Source: Bryobacter aggregatus MPL3
GTDB lineage: Bacteria > Acidobacteriota > Terriglobia > Bryobacterales > Bryobacteraceae
DNA: 64,000 nt
Reading direction: 5' to 3'
Assembly (NCBI RefSeq): GCF_000702445.1
Contig: NZ_JNIF01000003.1
Coordinates: forward strand, 496,001 to 560,000
Shown: one piece after another, positions 46,537 to 55,838 of the stretch
How positions within the stretch are numbered: the first letter of the stretch is position 1
Layout of the letters: each line of letters starts with the position of its first letter
The notes under the pieces: generated by a model
What the model was told of the DNA's origin: nothing
What the model saw: the letters and a program-made list of their open reading frames with translations, nothing else
The model's database searches: none
Position numbers and translations under genes: made by a program

Positions 46537-47763
46537 CGGATAATCGAGGCCTTCCCGCAGCCACTCGTGGTTCAACTGGACGGCCTCGCGCAAAGACTTC
46601 ACAATCTCTTCGCGCTTTTCAAACAGACGATAGCCCGTCTTCGGCCGCAGATAGCCGCGCGCTTTCGGGTTGTGCGCAAAGAGATGCTCTTCGCCCACTT
46701 CCTCGGCCTTCTTCGCATAGTAGGCGCGGTTGTCGAGCAGCGCCTTCACGATAAAGGGCATGACAAGCGAATAGTCGCACTGCAGGCTCTCCGTCGCCTC
46801 GGTATAAGTGTCCTTATCGACCTTGCCCCAGGTGACGGCCTCGGCTGGGAAACAGCTCGACAGCGACCCGTCGGTCACCGGCGCGGTGACGATCTGGACA
46901 TCGAAATTGTAGCCACGTACATTCGGCAGGCCGAGGATCTGACCCAGCGCCGGCTCCGGCTGCAGGTTGTAATTTTTCGGCACGCCGCCGCCGAGAATCA
47001 GGGTCGCCAGTGCTCCCACCGGATTCTGGAAAATGCCCCAGTAGTGATAGGCGCAAGCCTCAAAGACTTCGGCATGGAGATCGAGATCGAAGTTGTAATC
47101 CTCAATCAGCCCGGCCTGCTTCATGGCCCAAAGCTTCATAGAATTCAAGAAGACGCTGCCGTCGCCCGGAGCGCCCACAAAAATCGGAATCGCCAACCGT
47201 TCACAAGTGGCCAGCAGACCTTCGCTCGCCCCATTCGCCTGCTCCTGCGCTGCATAGAAGCGGCCCAGGATGTTACGCATCTCCGTGCCCGTCATCTTCC
47301 GTTGGAACTCAGGGCGCTGCAACATCGCGGTCAGGAAGCGATCCTGATCAAACAGCACGTCCTCATCAAAGGCCATGTCTGTCACGCGAATCGTCTTGTC
47401 ATCGCGTAAAGCCGCATCGTCGCCAAAAATCGGCACCTCATGCACCGGATTCTTGTGCCCGTTCAAGCTGCGATGACCATCGTGGTAACAGACCGCATCT
47501 GTTGTGGACAAATAGGCAATCCACCCGGTCTCCAGCAGCGGCTGGAGCCAGGTCTGGTGCTGACCACTCACCGTGATCGGCCCGGCAATCGAAAGCGTGA
47601 ACGGGCAGCCCATGCCAATTGCGGTGTCGAGAATCGTATACACACGCCGCAGAAAAGCGCCGCCAAAAGCAGGCAGGCAACTGAGGAAGACATCATGCAG
47701 GCTGTCGCACTCGTCGACGCGCTTGGTCAGGACGGTACGTTTTTCGGGATGGTGGTGGCTCAT
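46522..47763 (-). CDS. Deoxyhypusine synthase-like protein
   Basis: The 413-residue protein carries the DHS fold signatures: an NAD-binding region with FTLSIAGPITVSGQ, a central IPIFVGAPGDGS, LILGGGVPKNYNLQPE, a segment ending in SCFPAEAVTWGKV. The Lys in TWGK (K314) aligns with the active-site lysine of human DHS (in SWGK). DHS transfers the butylamine of spermidine to eIF5A, which bacteria lack; bacterial relatives include homospermidine synthase and enzymes of unknown substrate. It shares ATGA with the PIG-L gene, its only neighbour in the unit. Confidence 0.82.
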   Translation of the reverse strand: MSHHHPEKRTVLTKRVDECDSLHDVFLSCLPAFGGAFLRRVYTILDTAIGMGCPFTLSIAGPITVSGQHQTWLQPLLETGWIAYLSTTDAVCYHDGHRSLNGHKNPVHEVPIFGDDAALRDDKTIRVTDMAFDEDVLFDQDRFLTAMLQRPEFQRKMTGTEMRNILGRFYAAQEQANGASEGLLATCERLAIPIFVGAPGDGSVFLNSMKLWAMKQAGLIEDYNFDLDLHAEVFEACAYHYWGIFQNPVGALATLILGGGVPKNYNLQPEPALGQILGLPNVRGYNFDVQIVTAPVTDGSLSSCFPAEAVTWGKVDKDTYTEATESLQCDYSLVMPFIVKALLDNRAYYAKKAEEVGEEHLFAHNPKARGYLRPKTGYRLFEKREEIVKSLREAVQLNHEWLREGLDYPLALR

Positions 47764-48515
47764 AAGTTAACTACGGTCGTGAGACGCTCAAACATTTCCT
47801 GAAGCAATGGGGTTTGCGGATAAGGATGACCATGATACTGACGGAAGCCTTCCGCATAGGCAAGGCCCGCCAGGGCGCCACGTCCTGCGGTCCAGCGAAT
47901 GCTGCTGTCCACATAGTCGTCGAGCCCATGCTGTTTCTTCAACCAGGCTCGCTGCGATTCATGGCAGCCAATCAGCGCAGCCTTCATCTCGATGGTCTCG
48001 GCGACATCTACCAGGAACTCCGGACGCAGGGTGTTGCCATCGCGATCGATGCCGCTGGTGGAATCCATGAAATAGAGATGGGGAATGTGGTCCAGTGCCG
48101 GGTGCTCGCCCGGAACATAGTTCGGGGTACTGGCGCCAAAGCACGCATCGCGCACCAGCAGATGCGTCGCTTCGTGGTCGCAGTGATAATCGGGCGTGTT
48201 CGCCGTGATGACAATATCGGGCCGCACGCGGCGCAGCAACTGCGTCATCTTCTCCCGCCCGGCCTCGTCATTAAAAACACGCATGTCGCGGTATTCGGCG
48301 CAGATATAATCGGCTCCCAGCATCATGGCCGCAGTTGCCGCTTCCACGCGGCGCAGGGCGGCAATTTCTTCGGGTCCCATCTCAGCAGAACCGCAATCGC
48401 CAGGCGTCATGGTGCAAAAAGTAAGGGAAACACCCGCACGGGCTAACAGCGCAAACGCGCCTCCGGCAAGGATTTCAATGTCATCGGGGTGAGCATGGAT
48501 AGCCAGAATTCTCAT
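47760..48515 (-). CDS. PIG-L family deacetylase
   Basis: The 251-residue protein starts MRILAIHAHPDDIEI, where HPDD binds zinc, and has DYHCDHEATHLLVRDACF, the second zinc motif (HxxH) of the LmbE/PIG-L family. The Asp of HPDD is the likely base. Members deacetylate N-acetylglucosaminyl lipids, thiol-glycosides (MshB, BshB) or antibiotic precursors. No mycothiol or bacillithiol gene is nearby. It is the first gene of a pair with the deoxyhypusine synthase-like gene, overlapping by 4 bases. Confidence 0.9.
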   Translation of the reverse strand: MRILAIHAHPDDIEILAGGAFALLARAGVSLTFCTMTPGDCGSAEMGPEEIAALRRVEAATAAMMLGADYICAEYRDMRVFNDEAGREKMTQLLRRVRPDIVITANTPDYHCDHEATHLLVRDACFGASTPNYVPGEHPALDHIPHLYFMDSTSGIDRDGNTLRPEFLVDVAETIEMKAALIGCHESQRAWLKKQHGLDDYVDSSIRWTAGRGALAGLAYAEGFRQYHGHPYPQTPLLQEMFERLTTVVNL

Positions 48516-48577
48516 GTTTCTTTGGGGAAACTCTCATTCTCGCACGTAGGCGCAGGCCCCCCGATTGATAGGATGAG

Positions 48578-50254
48578 ATGTTTATGAACCTCAAGAGCTA
48601 TACCATCACGCAAGGCCGCGATCGCGCACCTGCGCGTTCCATGTTGAAGGCAATCGGCTTTACGGATGAGGATTTGCGCAAGCCGATTATCGGCATCGCA
48701 AACACCTGGATCGAGACGATGCCCTGCAACTATAACCTGCGTGAGCTCGCCGCCAAGGTCAAGGAAGGCATCCGCGCCGCGGGCGGCACGCCGATGGAGT
48801 TCAACACCGTTGCCATCAGCGACGGCGTCACGATGGGCACTGAGGGAATGAAGGCCAGCCTGGTCAGCCGCGATCTCATCGCTGACTCGATCGAGCTTTG
48901 CGCGCGCGGCTACATGTTCGACGGCATCATCGCCCTGGTGGCCTGCGACAAGACCATCCCCGGCGCGGCCATGGCCCTGCTGCGGCTGAACGTCCCCGGC
49001 GTCATCATGTACGGCGGCACCATCATGCCCGGCAAGCGCAACGGCATCGACATCACGCTCCAGGACGTCTTTGAGGCAGTCGGCGCCAACGCCGCCGGCA
49101 AAATCAGCGACGAAGAGCTGCTCGACATCGAAAACAAGGCCTGTCCGGGTGCTGGTGCTTGTGGCGGCCAGTTCACCGCCAACACCATGGCGACCGTCAT
49201 GGAACTGATCGGCCTCGCGCCGATGTACACCGGCAGCACGCCGCAGGTGGACCCCGACAAGGATGAAGTGGCCCGCCGTTGTGGCCGCATCATTGTCGAC
49301 GCCGTCAAGCGCGACTTGAAGCCCCGCGACATCTGTACCCGCACCGCCTTCGACAATGCGATTGCCAGCGTCGCGGCCACCGGCGGCTCCACCAACGCCG
49401 TGCTCCACCTGCTGGCCATGGCCCAGGAGGCGGAAGTCCCCTTGAAGATCGACGAGATCCACGCAATCAGCGCACGCACCCCGTTGCTCAGCAATCTGAA
49501 GCCCGCCGGCCGCTTCACCGCCGCCGATGTGCATACCGCAGGCGGCATCCCGGTCGTCGCAAAGTTCCTGCTCGAAGGCGGCTTCGTCGACGGCAGCGCG
49601 ATGACCGTCACCGGCAAGACCTTTGGCGAAGAAGCGAGCGCCGCCGTGCCCACGCCCGGCCAGGAAGTCATCCAACCCGTCAGCAACCCGATCAAGAAGT
49701 CGGGCGGCCTCGTCATTCTGCGCGGTTCGCTGTCTCCCGAAGGCTGCGTCATCAAGGTCACCGGAATTGAGCGCAAGGGCCAACGTGGCCCGGCGAAGGT
49801 CTTCGAGCGCGAAGAAGACGCGATGAAGGCAGTCACCAGCGGCCAGATCCAGCACGGCGACGTCGTCGTCATTCGTTATGAAGGCCCCAAGGGCGGCCCC
49901 GGCATGCGTGAGATGCTCGGCGTCACCGGCGCGATCATGGGCGCCGGTCTCGGCGACACCACCGCACTGCTCACCGACGGACGCTTCAGCGGCGCGACGC
50001 GCGGCTTCATGGTGGGCCACGTCTCGCCAGAAGCAGTCGACGGCGGTCCCATCGCCTTTGTCGAAAACGGCGATATGATCAACATCGACATCGAGAAGTG
50101 CACCATTGACCTCGAAGTGGAGGAAGCAACGCTTGCCGCCCGCAAGGCGAAGTGGACCGCTCCTGAGCCCAAATACAAAACCGGTGTCTTCGCGAAGTAC
50201 ATCAAAACGGTCGGTTCCGCCAGCGAAGGCGCGATCACCTCAAAGGTCTTCTAA
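48578..50254 (+). CDS. ilvD: Dihydroxy-acid dehydratase
   Basis: The 558-residue Fe-S enzyme makes the 2-oxo acids leading to valine and isoleucine. Its cluster cysteines are in [16 protein letters not shown] and [35 protein letters not shown] near the end is an IlvD signature. The start could be ATG 48578 or 48584. It reads towards a sugar isomerase-like gene beginning after 1 base. No other branched-chain amino acid genes are in the window. Confidence 0.96.
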   Translation: MFMNLKSYTITQGRDRAPARSMLKAIGFTDEDLRKPIIGIANTWIETMPCNYNLRELAAKVKEGIRAAGGTPMEFNTVAISDGVTMGTEGMKASLVSRDLIADSIELCARGYMFDGIIALVACDKTIPGAAMALLRLNVPGVIMYGGTIMPGKRNGIDITLQDVFEAVGANAAGKISDEELLDIENKACPGAGACGGQFTANTMATVMELIGLAPMYTGSTPQVDPDKDEVARRCGRIIVDAVKRDLKPRDICTRTAFDNAIASVAATGGSTNAVLHLLAMAQEAEVPLKIDEIHAISARTPLLSNLKPAGRFTAADVHTAGGIPVVAKFLLEGGFVDGSAMTVTGKTFGEEASAAVPTPGQEVIQPVSNPIKKSGGLVILRGSLSPEGCVIKVTGIERKGQRGPAKVFEREEDAMKAVTSGQIQHGDVVVIRYEGPKGGPGMREMLGVTGAIMGAGLGDTTALLTDGRFSGATRGFMVGHVSPEAVDGGPIAFVENGDMINIDIEKCTIDLEVEEATLAARKAKWTAPEPKYKTGVFAKYIKTVGSASEGAITSKVF

Positions 50255-50255
50255 A

Positions 50256-51098
50256 ATGCTCACCAGACGTTCGCTCCTCGCAACCGTACCTCTTGCACTC
50301 AGCGCTAAGGCGAAGCCCCGGCTTCGCCCGGCGCTGTGCGCCTACTCCTTCCGTCAGGATCTGCAGAAGGGCACCTTGAAGTACGAAGACCTGATCGGCA
50401 TAGCGGCCGACAACGACCTTGATGGCGTCGATCTGACGGTCTACTGGTTCCCGAACACGGAAGACAGCTTCCTGATGCCGCTCAAGCGGGCGGCTTACAA
50501 GGCCGGAATCGAGATCTATTCGATTTCGATTCGCACCGAGTTGACCCGGCCCGCCGGACCCGAACGCGACAAGATGATTGCCGACATCAAGAAGTGGGTG
50601 GACGTGGCAGAGAAGTTGGGCGCCGGGCACATCCGTGTCTTTGGCGGCCCGATCCCGAAGAATTCGACCGAAGACGAAGCCGCAGGCTGGGTGGCAGAAA
50701 CACTCCTGCCTGCCGCCGACTACGCTGGCAAGCACGGCGTCATTTTAGGGCTTGAGAATCACCACGGCGTCACCGATCGAGCCGACACTATCGTCAAGAT
50801 CGTGAAGAAGGTGAACAGCCCCTGGGTGGGCGTCAATCTCGATACGGCCAACTTCCCGACGCGCATCTACGAACAGATCGAAACCATCGCCCCCTATGCG
50901 GTGAATGTACAGGTGAAGGCGATGATCAAGGACGAGAACGGCCCCGCGCCCTCCGACTGGGACCGCGTCGCCAAGATGCTCACCGCAAATAACTACCGCG
51001 GCTATCTGGCGCTGGAGTACGAAGAGAAGGAAGATGCCTCCATCGCGACTCCTCCGCTCTTCAAGAAACTACGCGAAGTCTGCGCCCGCCACTCCTAA
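50256..51098 (+). CDS. Tat-exported sugar phosphate isomerase/epimerase-like TIM barrel
   Basis: The 280-residue protein starts LTRRSLLATVPLALSAKA, a twin-arginine-like signal, followed by an AP endonuclease 2/xylose isomerase-like barrel: LCAYSFRQDL, LDGVDLTVYWF, LGAGHIRVFGG, VILGLENHHGVTDRAD, VGVNLDTANFP and YLALEYEEKED. Acidic and His residues at these strand ends form the metal site. The frame is open further upstream inside ilvD but not protein-like. Sugar substrate unknown. A 13-bp perfect palindrome follows. Confidence 0.8.
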   Translation: MLTRRSLLATVPLALSAKAKPRLRPALCAYSFRQDLQKGTLKYEDLIGIAADNDLDGVDLTVYWFPNTEDSFLMPLKRAAYKAGIEIYSISIRTELTRPAGPERDKMIADIKKWVDVAEKLGAGHIRVFGGPIPKNSTEDEAAGWVAETLLPAADYAGKHGVILGLENHHGVTDRADTIVKIVKKVNSPWVGVNLDTANFPTRIYEQIETIAPYAVNVQVKAMIKDENGPAPSDWDRVAKMLTANNYRGYLALEYEEKEDASIATPPLFKKLREVCARHS

Positions 51099-51116
51099 GC
51101 AAAGTTTTCGCCTCCG

Positions 51117-51153
51117 CCGGGTGCATCGCCAGATCGAACAGCGATGCACCCGG
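51117..51153. terminator. Perfect 13-bp inverted repeat after the isomerase gene
   Basis: CCGGGTGCATCGC (51117-51129) pairs perfectly with GCGATGCACCCGG (51141-51153), loop of 11 bases. It lies ~20 bases after the stop and may terminate in both directions, although no T-run follows. An operator is the other possibility. Confidence 0.5.
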
Positions 51154-51196
51154 GAAATTACGGCAGTCTCAACATCATGCTCAATTCATGCCACAG

Positions 51197-51367
51197 ATGA
51201 AGGGAGACGTCATCAATATCTCTTCCATCGTCAGCAGTCTATCGCGCCACGAAATTTGCAGTGAGCGCAATCTCAGAAGGGCTCGGTCAGGAGTGGCCGA
51301 TGCCACAGCCGGAAGACATCGACGGGAGAACGAGATCATGGTCCGTCCCACGCGCGGTGCCGATTAG
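51197..51367 (+). CDS. Possible 56-residue small ORF
   Basis: An ATG-initiated frame in the isomerase/pit gap encodes a 56-residue, Arg-rich peptide (starts KGDVINISSIVSSLSRHE). Its TAG shares TTAG with the pit stop, the same arrangement as other convergent pairs here. No ribosome-binding site is visible and the composition is unremarkable, so coding is uncertain. Confidence 0.25.
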   Translation: MKGDVINISSIVSSLSRHEICSERNLRRARSGVADATAGRHRRENEIMVRPTRGAD

Positions 51368-52404
51368 AAGTGTCCGACAAACACCCGGATGAGGGTCATG
51401 CAGATGGCTGCAACGAGCGCTGCGGCCGGTAAGGTCAACAGCCAGGCCCACAGGATGTTGGTTGCCAGTCCCCAGCGCACCGCCTTCGGACGCCGGATCG
51501 CGCCCACCCCGGCAATCGCGCCCGAAATGACGTGAGTGGTGGAGACGGGAATGCCCAGATAGGTTGGAAACAGAATCGCCAGCGCACCGGCGGTTTCGGC
51601 ACAAAAGCCGCCGCGCGGCTTCAAGCGGGTCAGGCGTGCGCCCATCGTCTTCACGATGCGCCAGCCACCCGTCATCGTGCCCAGCGCGATGGCGGCGTGC
51701 GCCGACAGAATCACCCACCAATCGACTCGGAACTCCTCAAGATACCCGGCAGCCACCAGAACGCCAGCGATGATGCCCATGGTCTTCTGCGCGTCATTGG
51801 CGCCATGCGAATAGCTGAACAGCGCCGCCGAGAGCAGTTGCAAGTGGCGGAACCAGCGATCCATGCGCCGGGGAGTCGCATTCCGGAAGCCCCAGTAGAC
51901 GATGATCATCAGCAGATAAGCCAGCGCCATACCCAGCATGGGCGCCAGCACGATAAAGAACAGCGTCTTCACCCAGCCTTGGATCACAATGGCATGGAAG
52001 ATGTTGGACAACCCCTCGTCAAATGCGACGCGGGCAATCGCTGCTCCCGCATAACCACCAATCAAGGCGTGCGAAGAACTGGTGGGAAGCCCAAACCACC
52101 AGGTGATGAGATCCCAGGCGATCGCGCCTAGCAAACCCGCCAGGATCACCAGCGGTGTCACATACTTCAGCTCCACCATCCCCGAGCCCACGGTCTTGGC
52201 GACCCCAGCCTCCCCGGTGAGGAAAAGCGGTACAGCCGCAGCAAAATTGAAAAAAGCAGCCCAGACAACAGCCTGGAAGGGGGTTAGCACACGAGTCGCG
52301 ACGATAGTCGCAACCGAGTTCGCTGCGTCGTGAAAGCCGTTGATGTAATCAAAGGCCAGCGCGACAAACACGATGAGGAGGACTAGAATCAGCGTCTCAG
52401 ACAT
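51364..52404 (-). CDS. pit: Low-affinity inorganic phosphate transporter (PiT family)
   Basis: The 346-residue membrane protein has ~9-10 helices with PiT duplicated signatures: DYINGFHDAANSVAT near the N-terminus and SYSHGANDAQKTMG mid-protein, plus LPTSSSHALIGG and IPVSTTHVISGA. It is coupled to metal-phosphate or proton symport across the inner membrane. Located 15 bases downstream of the DUF47 gene, the usual accessory pair. Confidence 0.95.
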   Translation of the reverse strand: MSETLILVLLIVFVALAFDYINGFHDAANSVATIVATRVLTPFQAVVWAAFFNFAAAVPLFLTGEAGVAKTVGSGMVELKYVTPLVILAGLLGAIAWDLITWWFGLPTSSSHALIGGYAGAAIARVAFDEGLSNIFHAIVIQGWVKTLFFIVLAPMLGMALAYLLMIIVYWGFRNATPRRMDRWFRHLQLLSAALFSYSHGANDAQKTMGIIAGVLVAAGYLEEFRVDWWVILSAHAAIALGTMTGGWRIVKTMGARLTRLKPRGGFCAETAGALAILFPTYLGIPVSTTHVISGAIAGVGAIRRPKAVRWGLATNILWAWLLTLPAAALVAAICMTLIRVFVGHF

Positions 52405-52419
52405 AATGCTTTTGAGGCG

Positions 52420-53031
52420 CTAGCTGTTCTTGACCACAACAGTCTGCAAGACATCGGCAACGTCCTCACAGGCATCGGTCGTGGACTCGAGGAGGTCCAG
52501 AATCTCTTTGAGTTTCATCACGCGAATCGCATCCGTGGTTTTGAACAAGGCGGCAACGGCGCGGCGGTGCACATGGTCAGCCTGTTCTTCGAGAGCATCC
52601 ACCTGGCGGCAAAACTCGATGATCGGTTTGTCCTTGCTCAAGGCGCCAAAGGCGGCCGCAAGTGACGTCGCGCACTTCTCGGTCAGATCGCAGAGCTCCT
52701 GCACCTCAGGCGGGATGGGAGCAATCTCATAAGCGTCCAGGCAGTGCACGGTGTCCTCAAGCAGGTCGAGACAGTCGTCCAGATGCGAGCCAAGCTGATG
52801 GATATCCTCGGGATCGAGGGGGGTAATAAAGGTCTGGTTCAAGCGCGTGAAGATCTCACGCACAATCGTGTCGCCTTGACGTTCCAGCTCGTCGATACGC
52901 ATTGCCGCTTGAGGCAATGCCTCCGGACCCTTGCGGCAGGCCTCGGCTAGTACCGAGGACGCCTTAAGGATCAAACTGGCTTGCGCCTCAAATTGATCGA
53001 AAAATTTCTCTTCGCGTGGAAGGAGCCGCAT
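52420..53031 (-). CDS. DUF47/PhoU-like phosphate transport accessory protein
   Basis: The 203-residue all-helical protein matches the DUF47 family of PhoU-like proteins: MRLLPREEKFFDQFEAQA at the start, DLEDTVHCLDAYE-like region and ESTTDACEDVADVLQ near the end, carrying acidic metal-binding E/D-x3-D motifs. These proteins pair with Pit and modulate it. The first gene of the pit unit; the 52-base gap upstream separates it from ttcA. Confidence 0.92.
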   Translation of the reverse strand: MRLLPREEKFFDQFEAQASLILKASSVLAEACRKGPEALPQAAMRIDELERQGDTIVREIFTRLNQTFITPLDPEDIHQLGSHLDDCLDLLEDTVHCLDAYEIAPIPPEVQELCDLTEKCATSLAAAFGALSKDKPIIEFCRQVDALEEQADHVHRRAVAALFKTTDAIRVMKLKEILDLLESTTDACEDVADVLQTVVVKNS

Positions 53032-53083
53032 AACCCGAATCTCAGTCTCTCATCACCAGGATTGCCATTCCATTACAACTCAG

Positions 53084-53932
53084 TTACGATTCCGTAAAAA
53101 TCCGAAAGGGGCTGGCGCCGGCAGGCTCCAACTCTTCGTCATCTTGATCGGGGTCCAGGTAGCGGCTGTCGAGCAGGCGTTGGGGCTTGATGTTCCCGAG
53201 AGCACTCAACAGGGAGTCCTTCAAACGGGGATGATCTTGTTCCATCTCGGCCAGAAAATCACGAACACTGCGGCGAACGGTTCCAGTCTTCTGCGAGCAA
53301 CCGCAGGGAATCACCGGACAACCCAAACCGCGCGCGAACTCGGTTGTCAACGACTCGGGAACATAGACCAGCGGCCGGATCAGCCGGAAGTCCTTGTTTT
53401 TCGAGTAGGTGACCGGCGGCAGAGAACTCAGTGCGCCCGTAAACAGGGCATTGCGCAGGAAGGATTCGCAGAAGTCGTCCGCCGTGTGACCGAGGGCGAT
53501 CACATTCACGCCGAGATCCTTACAAACCTCATAGACGGCACGGCGGCGAAATCTCGAACAGAGATCGCAGCCATGATCCGGCTCGTCTTCCAACAATCGC
53601 AGGCTGGGCGGATCTTCAAAATGATGCCACTCGACGCCGCGCGAAAGCAGCCACTCACCATAGGGTCGAATCGGGGCAAGGAATTTGCCCTGTTCAATCG
53701 TAAAAGCACAGACCTTGAAGGAAATGGGTGCGCGCCGTTGCAATAACAGCAGCGCTTCGAGAAGGGTAACGGAGTCTTTGCCGCCGGAAACTCCGACAGC
53801 CACACGATCCCCTTCACGAATCATTTTGAATTTCGTAACCGCTTCTCCGACTTTGCGGAGCAGCGTCTTTTCAAGGTCCAAGCTCCTATTATCCGCGAGA
53901 TCAGAACGGAGCGGGGAGTTGGACCACCTCAA
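53084..53932 (-). CDS. ttcA: tRNA 2-thiocytidine biosynthesis protein TtcA-like
   Basis: The 282-residue protein has the PP-loop SGGKDS (49-54), CDLC (C122, C125; the spacing matches TtcA cluster cysteines), GHTADDFCESFLRN and a later C-x-C (PCGCSQK, 210-212) that supplies the third cysteine. TtcA thiolates C32 of certain tRNAs with an Fe-S cluster. No ATG is available; TTG at 53932 overlaps the upstream gene, while the TTG at 53881 (preceded by AGGAG very closely) would remove 17 residues. It ends the sigma-factor transcription unit. Confidence 0.88.
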   Translation of the reverse strand: MRWSNSPLRSDLADNRSLDLEKTLLRKVGEAVTKFKMIREGDRVAVGVSGGKDSVTLLEALLLLQRRAPISFKVCAFTIEQGKFLAPIRPYGEWLLSRGVEWHHFEDPPSLRLLEDEPDHGCDLCSRFRRRAVYEVCKDLGVNVIALGHTADDFCESFLRNALFTGALSSLPPVTYSKNKDFRLIRPLVYVPESLTTEFARGLGCPVIPCGCSQKTGTVRRSVRDFLAEMEQDHPRLKDSLLSALGNIKPQRLLDSRYLDPDQDDEELEPAGASPFRIFTES

Positions 53933-54128
53933 AATGTAGGGGATTGAGGCCGCGATTGCTCAAATTGGTAAAACAGGCGGTCGCCGAGCCCCCAACAGCC
54001 ACAATTTTCCGCAGTGGAAGGCGGTGGATGTCGTAAATCTCGAGGGCAACCCATTGCCCGGTCAAAAGATCGCGCAAAGGAAGACTGAGTTCCTCCGGCG
54101 AATAGCCAATCGCTTCGTCAATGTTCAC
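53901..54128 (-). CDS. Small hypothetical protein
   Basis: The 75-residue protein lies between the secreted protein and ttcA, sharing ATGA with the former and overlapping the latter. It has one predicted beta-rich core (RKIVAVGGSATACFTNL) and begins NIDEAIGYSPEELSLPL. Unrecognised. Confidence 0.55.
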   Translation of the reverse strand: MNIDEAIGYSPEELSLPLRDLLTGQWVALEIYDIHRLPLRKIVAVGGSATACFTNLSNRGLNPLHFEVVQLPAPF

Positions 54129-55222
54129 TGTTTGTTTAACTCTTCGAGCAGCGCAGAGAGCCCGCGACGGCGGTAGATGTCACTCAAGCGCTGTTCTTCC
54201 AGACTACCCGGAATGAGTTTGGACAGACGAGCCTCGTCCCGGAAACTGCTGGGCGGAATCCAGACATCGCCATTAGAAAACTCCACTTGCTGGACAAAAC
54301 CGCTTACGCTATCGATACGTACGGCCGCACCTTGTGCGCGGGAGAGTTGCAGGCTGGTTGTGGGCTGTACCGTACCGCCCGCCTTCGCTTTCATCGAAAC
54401 GGCGGCCGGAAGAGCACCTGCCGAGAACTCGCGGCCTTCCGCATCGCGAATAATCAAACCCATCTCAATCGAGCGCACTTCGCGGCGATCGCGATTCTCA
54501 AACTGGAGCTGTGGGATGCGGAGCTCGTTGCCACTGGCCAGCGCCGTGCCACCGACAGCCTCCACAGGGAGATCCGCCTGGTGCAAGAAAGCAACTTCGA
54601 TCGGACGTTCGTTGGGGAAGGCGGCGGGAGCCCGCGCGAGACGAATATCGAGTTTCGGACGGGCCAGATCCTGAGCCAGAATCTCAGTCATCGCCCGGCG
54701 TAAACCGTCCTCGCCATTGCGGGCGAGCACCTGCTTGAAATGCTGGCGATCCCGGCGCGCTTCGAGTTCCCAGGCCGTCAACTGGCGGCGGCTGCTGAGA
54801 TGATTCGGGCCATAGAAAGAAAGATCCTCAAACAGCGCGCCATCGAGCTGCACCAGGACAATCGCCGACGCGCCGCTGCTTGCCGGTTGCAGCAAGCGCA
54901 GATCGATCTTCACTGGAAATTCCTGGCCCGGATAGACATCGAGACTGGGCACCGAGACGCTTGCCTTGCCGCCCGCGGCCACTTCCTGCGAGGAGACCTG
55001 CAAGGTGATGCCACGCAGGCGCAACCGCGACGTGTTCTTCAATTTCAAGGAAGTGCGGAGATCGACAAACAGCGCACCTCCACGTGCCGCGGCCCGGCTT
55101 TCGCCCCATCCAGAGCTGACCACCGCGACAGGAGAATCGGCAGGGAAGTTCACCTTGAGCGCATCTTCTGCCGCCAGACCTGCAGCAGCCATCAGAAGTG
55201 CCGAAACCGCTTTACTCCACAT
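54125..55222 (-). CDS. Secreted protein of the sigma-factor operon, function unknown
   Basis: The 365-residue protein has a signal peptide (KAVSALLMAAAGLAAED) and alternating beta regions with an Ig-like look (SLKLKNTSRLRLRGITLQV, QFENRDRREVRSIEMGLII), a middle helical part with ELEARRDRQHFKQVL, and an acidic C-terminus ending LEELNKQ. No cysteine. It overlaps the anti-sigma gene by 11 bases, so it is probably either the regulated output or an extracytoplasmic sensor partner of that system. Confidence 0.65.
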   Translation of the reverse strand: MWSKAVSALLMAAAGLAAEDALKVNFPADSPVAVVSSGWGESRAAARGGALFVDLRTSLKLKNTSRLRLRGITLQVSSQEVAAGGKASVSVPSLDVYPGQEFPVKIDLRLLQPASSGASAIVLVQLDGALFEDLSFYGPNHLSSRRQLTAWELEARRDRQHFKQVLARNGEDGLRRAMTEILAQDLARPKLDIRLARAPAAFPNERPIEVAFLHQADLPVEAVGGTALASGNELRIPQLQFENRDRREVRSIEMGLIIRDAEGREFSAGALPAAVSMKAKAGGTVQPTTSLQLSRAQGAAVRIDSVSGFVQQVEFSNGDVWIPPSSFRDEARLSKLIPGSLEEQRLSDIYRRRGLSALLEELNKQ

Positions 55223-55838
55223 AGATCTGACTCACTGTGACCTGACCGGAATCCTGATCGACAGCTGAACTGCGGATACTGCCTTCCAGGCCCAGCTCCA
55301 CGCGGGCCGGTTGTGAGGCCGCACTGCGCAGCAGAAAACCTGAGCCTCCGCTTTCGACACCGACGCCCGTCCGGTCGGCCTTGAGAAGGGCATGATCGGT
55401 ACGCACCTGAGCGACAGAGGCATCGCCTGGAATGCGATTCAAATAGGGATTGTTCACACGCGGACCCGCCAGAAACCAACCCGTAATCACGGTGGCGCAA
55501 AGAGTGCCAATGGCGATGGCAGCGCGCCAACTAATGCGCGGTTCGGAAGACTCTTCCTCCATATCCCGGCCAAAGTCCTGGCGAATCGCACTGACATCCA
55601 GTCCTAAACGGATGTTGGCGTACATTTCGCCTTCCAGCTCCGCCCAATTCATCGCGCGGGGCAGTTGAAACTCATCGACAGCCTGGCGCACGCGCGAGGC
55701 ATCGTCCTTGTAGGAGGCAATGCGGGCGCGGCAGGCGGGACAAACAAGAGCGTGCGCAGTGGCACGCAATCGGTCGAGAGCGGGAAGGTCGCCGCTAGCA
55801 GCGAGAATCGCCGTTTGTTCATTCAAATGTTGACTCAT
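55212..55838 (-). CDS. Zinc-binding anti-sigma factor
   Basis: The 208-residue protein has an N-terminal zinc anti-sigma motif H-x3-C-x2-C (HALVCPAC, H29, C33, C36), a transmembrane helix at ~105-125 (AAIAIGTLCATVITGWFLAG) and a periplasmic tail. It should hold the ECF sigma factor of the upstream gene at the membrane. GGGGG precedes the ATG and the start overlaps the sigma-factor stop by ATGA. The frame is open farther upstream inside the sigma gene but not protein-like. Confidence 0.87.
   Translation of the reverse strand: MSQHLNEQTAILAASGDLPALDRLRATAHALVCPACRARIASYKDDASRVRQAVDEFQLPRAMNWAELEGEMYANIRLGLDVSAIRQDFGRDMEEESSEPRISWRAAIAIGTLCATVITGWFLAGPRVNNPYLNRIPGDASVAQVRTDHALLKADRTGVGVESGGSGFLLRSAASQPARVELGLEGSIRSSAVDQDSGQVTVSQIYVE

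Noticed and set aside
46522-47763. Eukaryotic contamination suggested by a deoxyhypusine synthase homologue
   Set aside because: It overlaps a bacterial-style neighbour by ATGA and has no introns; bacterial members of this superfamily are known.
48512-50020. 502-codon frame antisense to ilvD
   Set aside because: Shadow of ilvD; no domain pattern.
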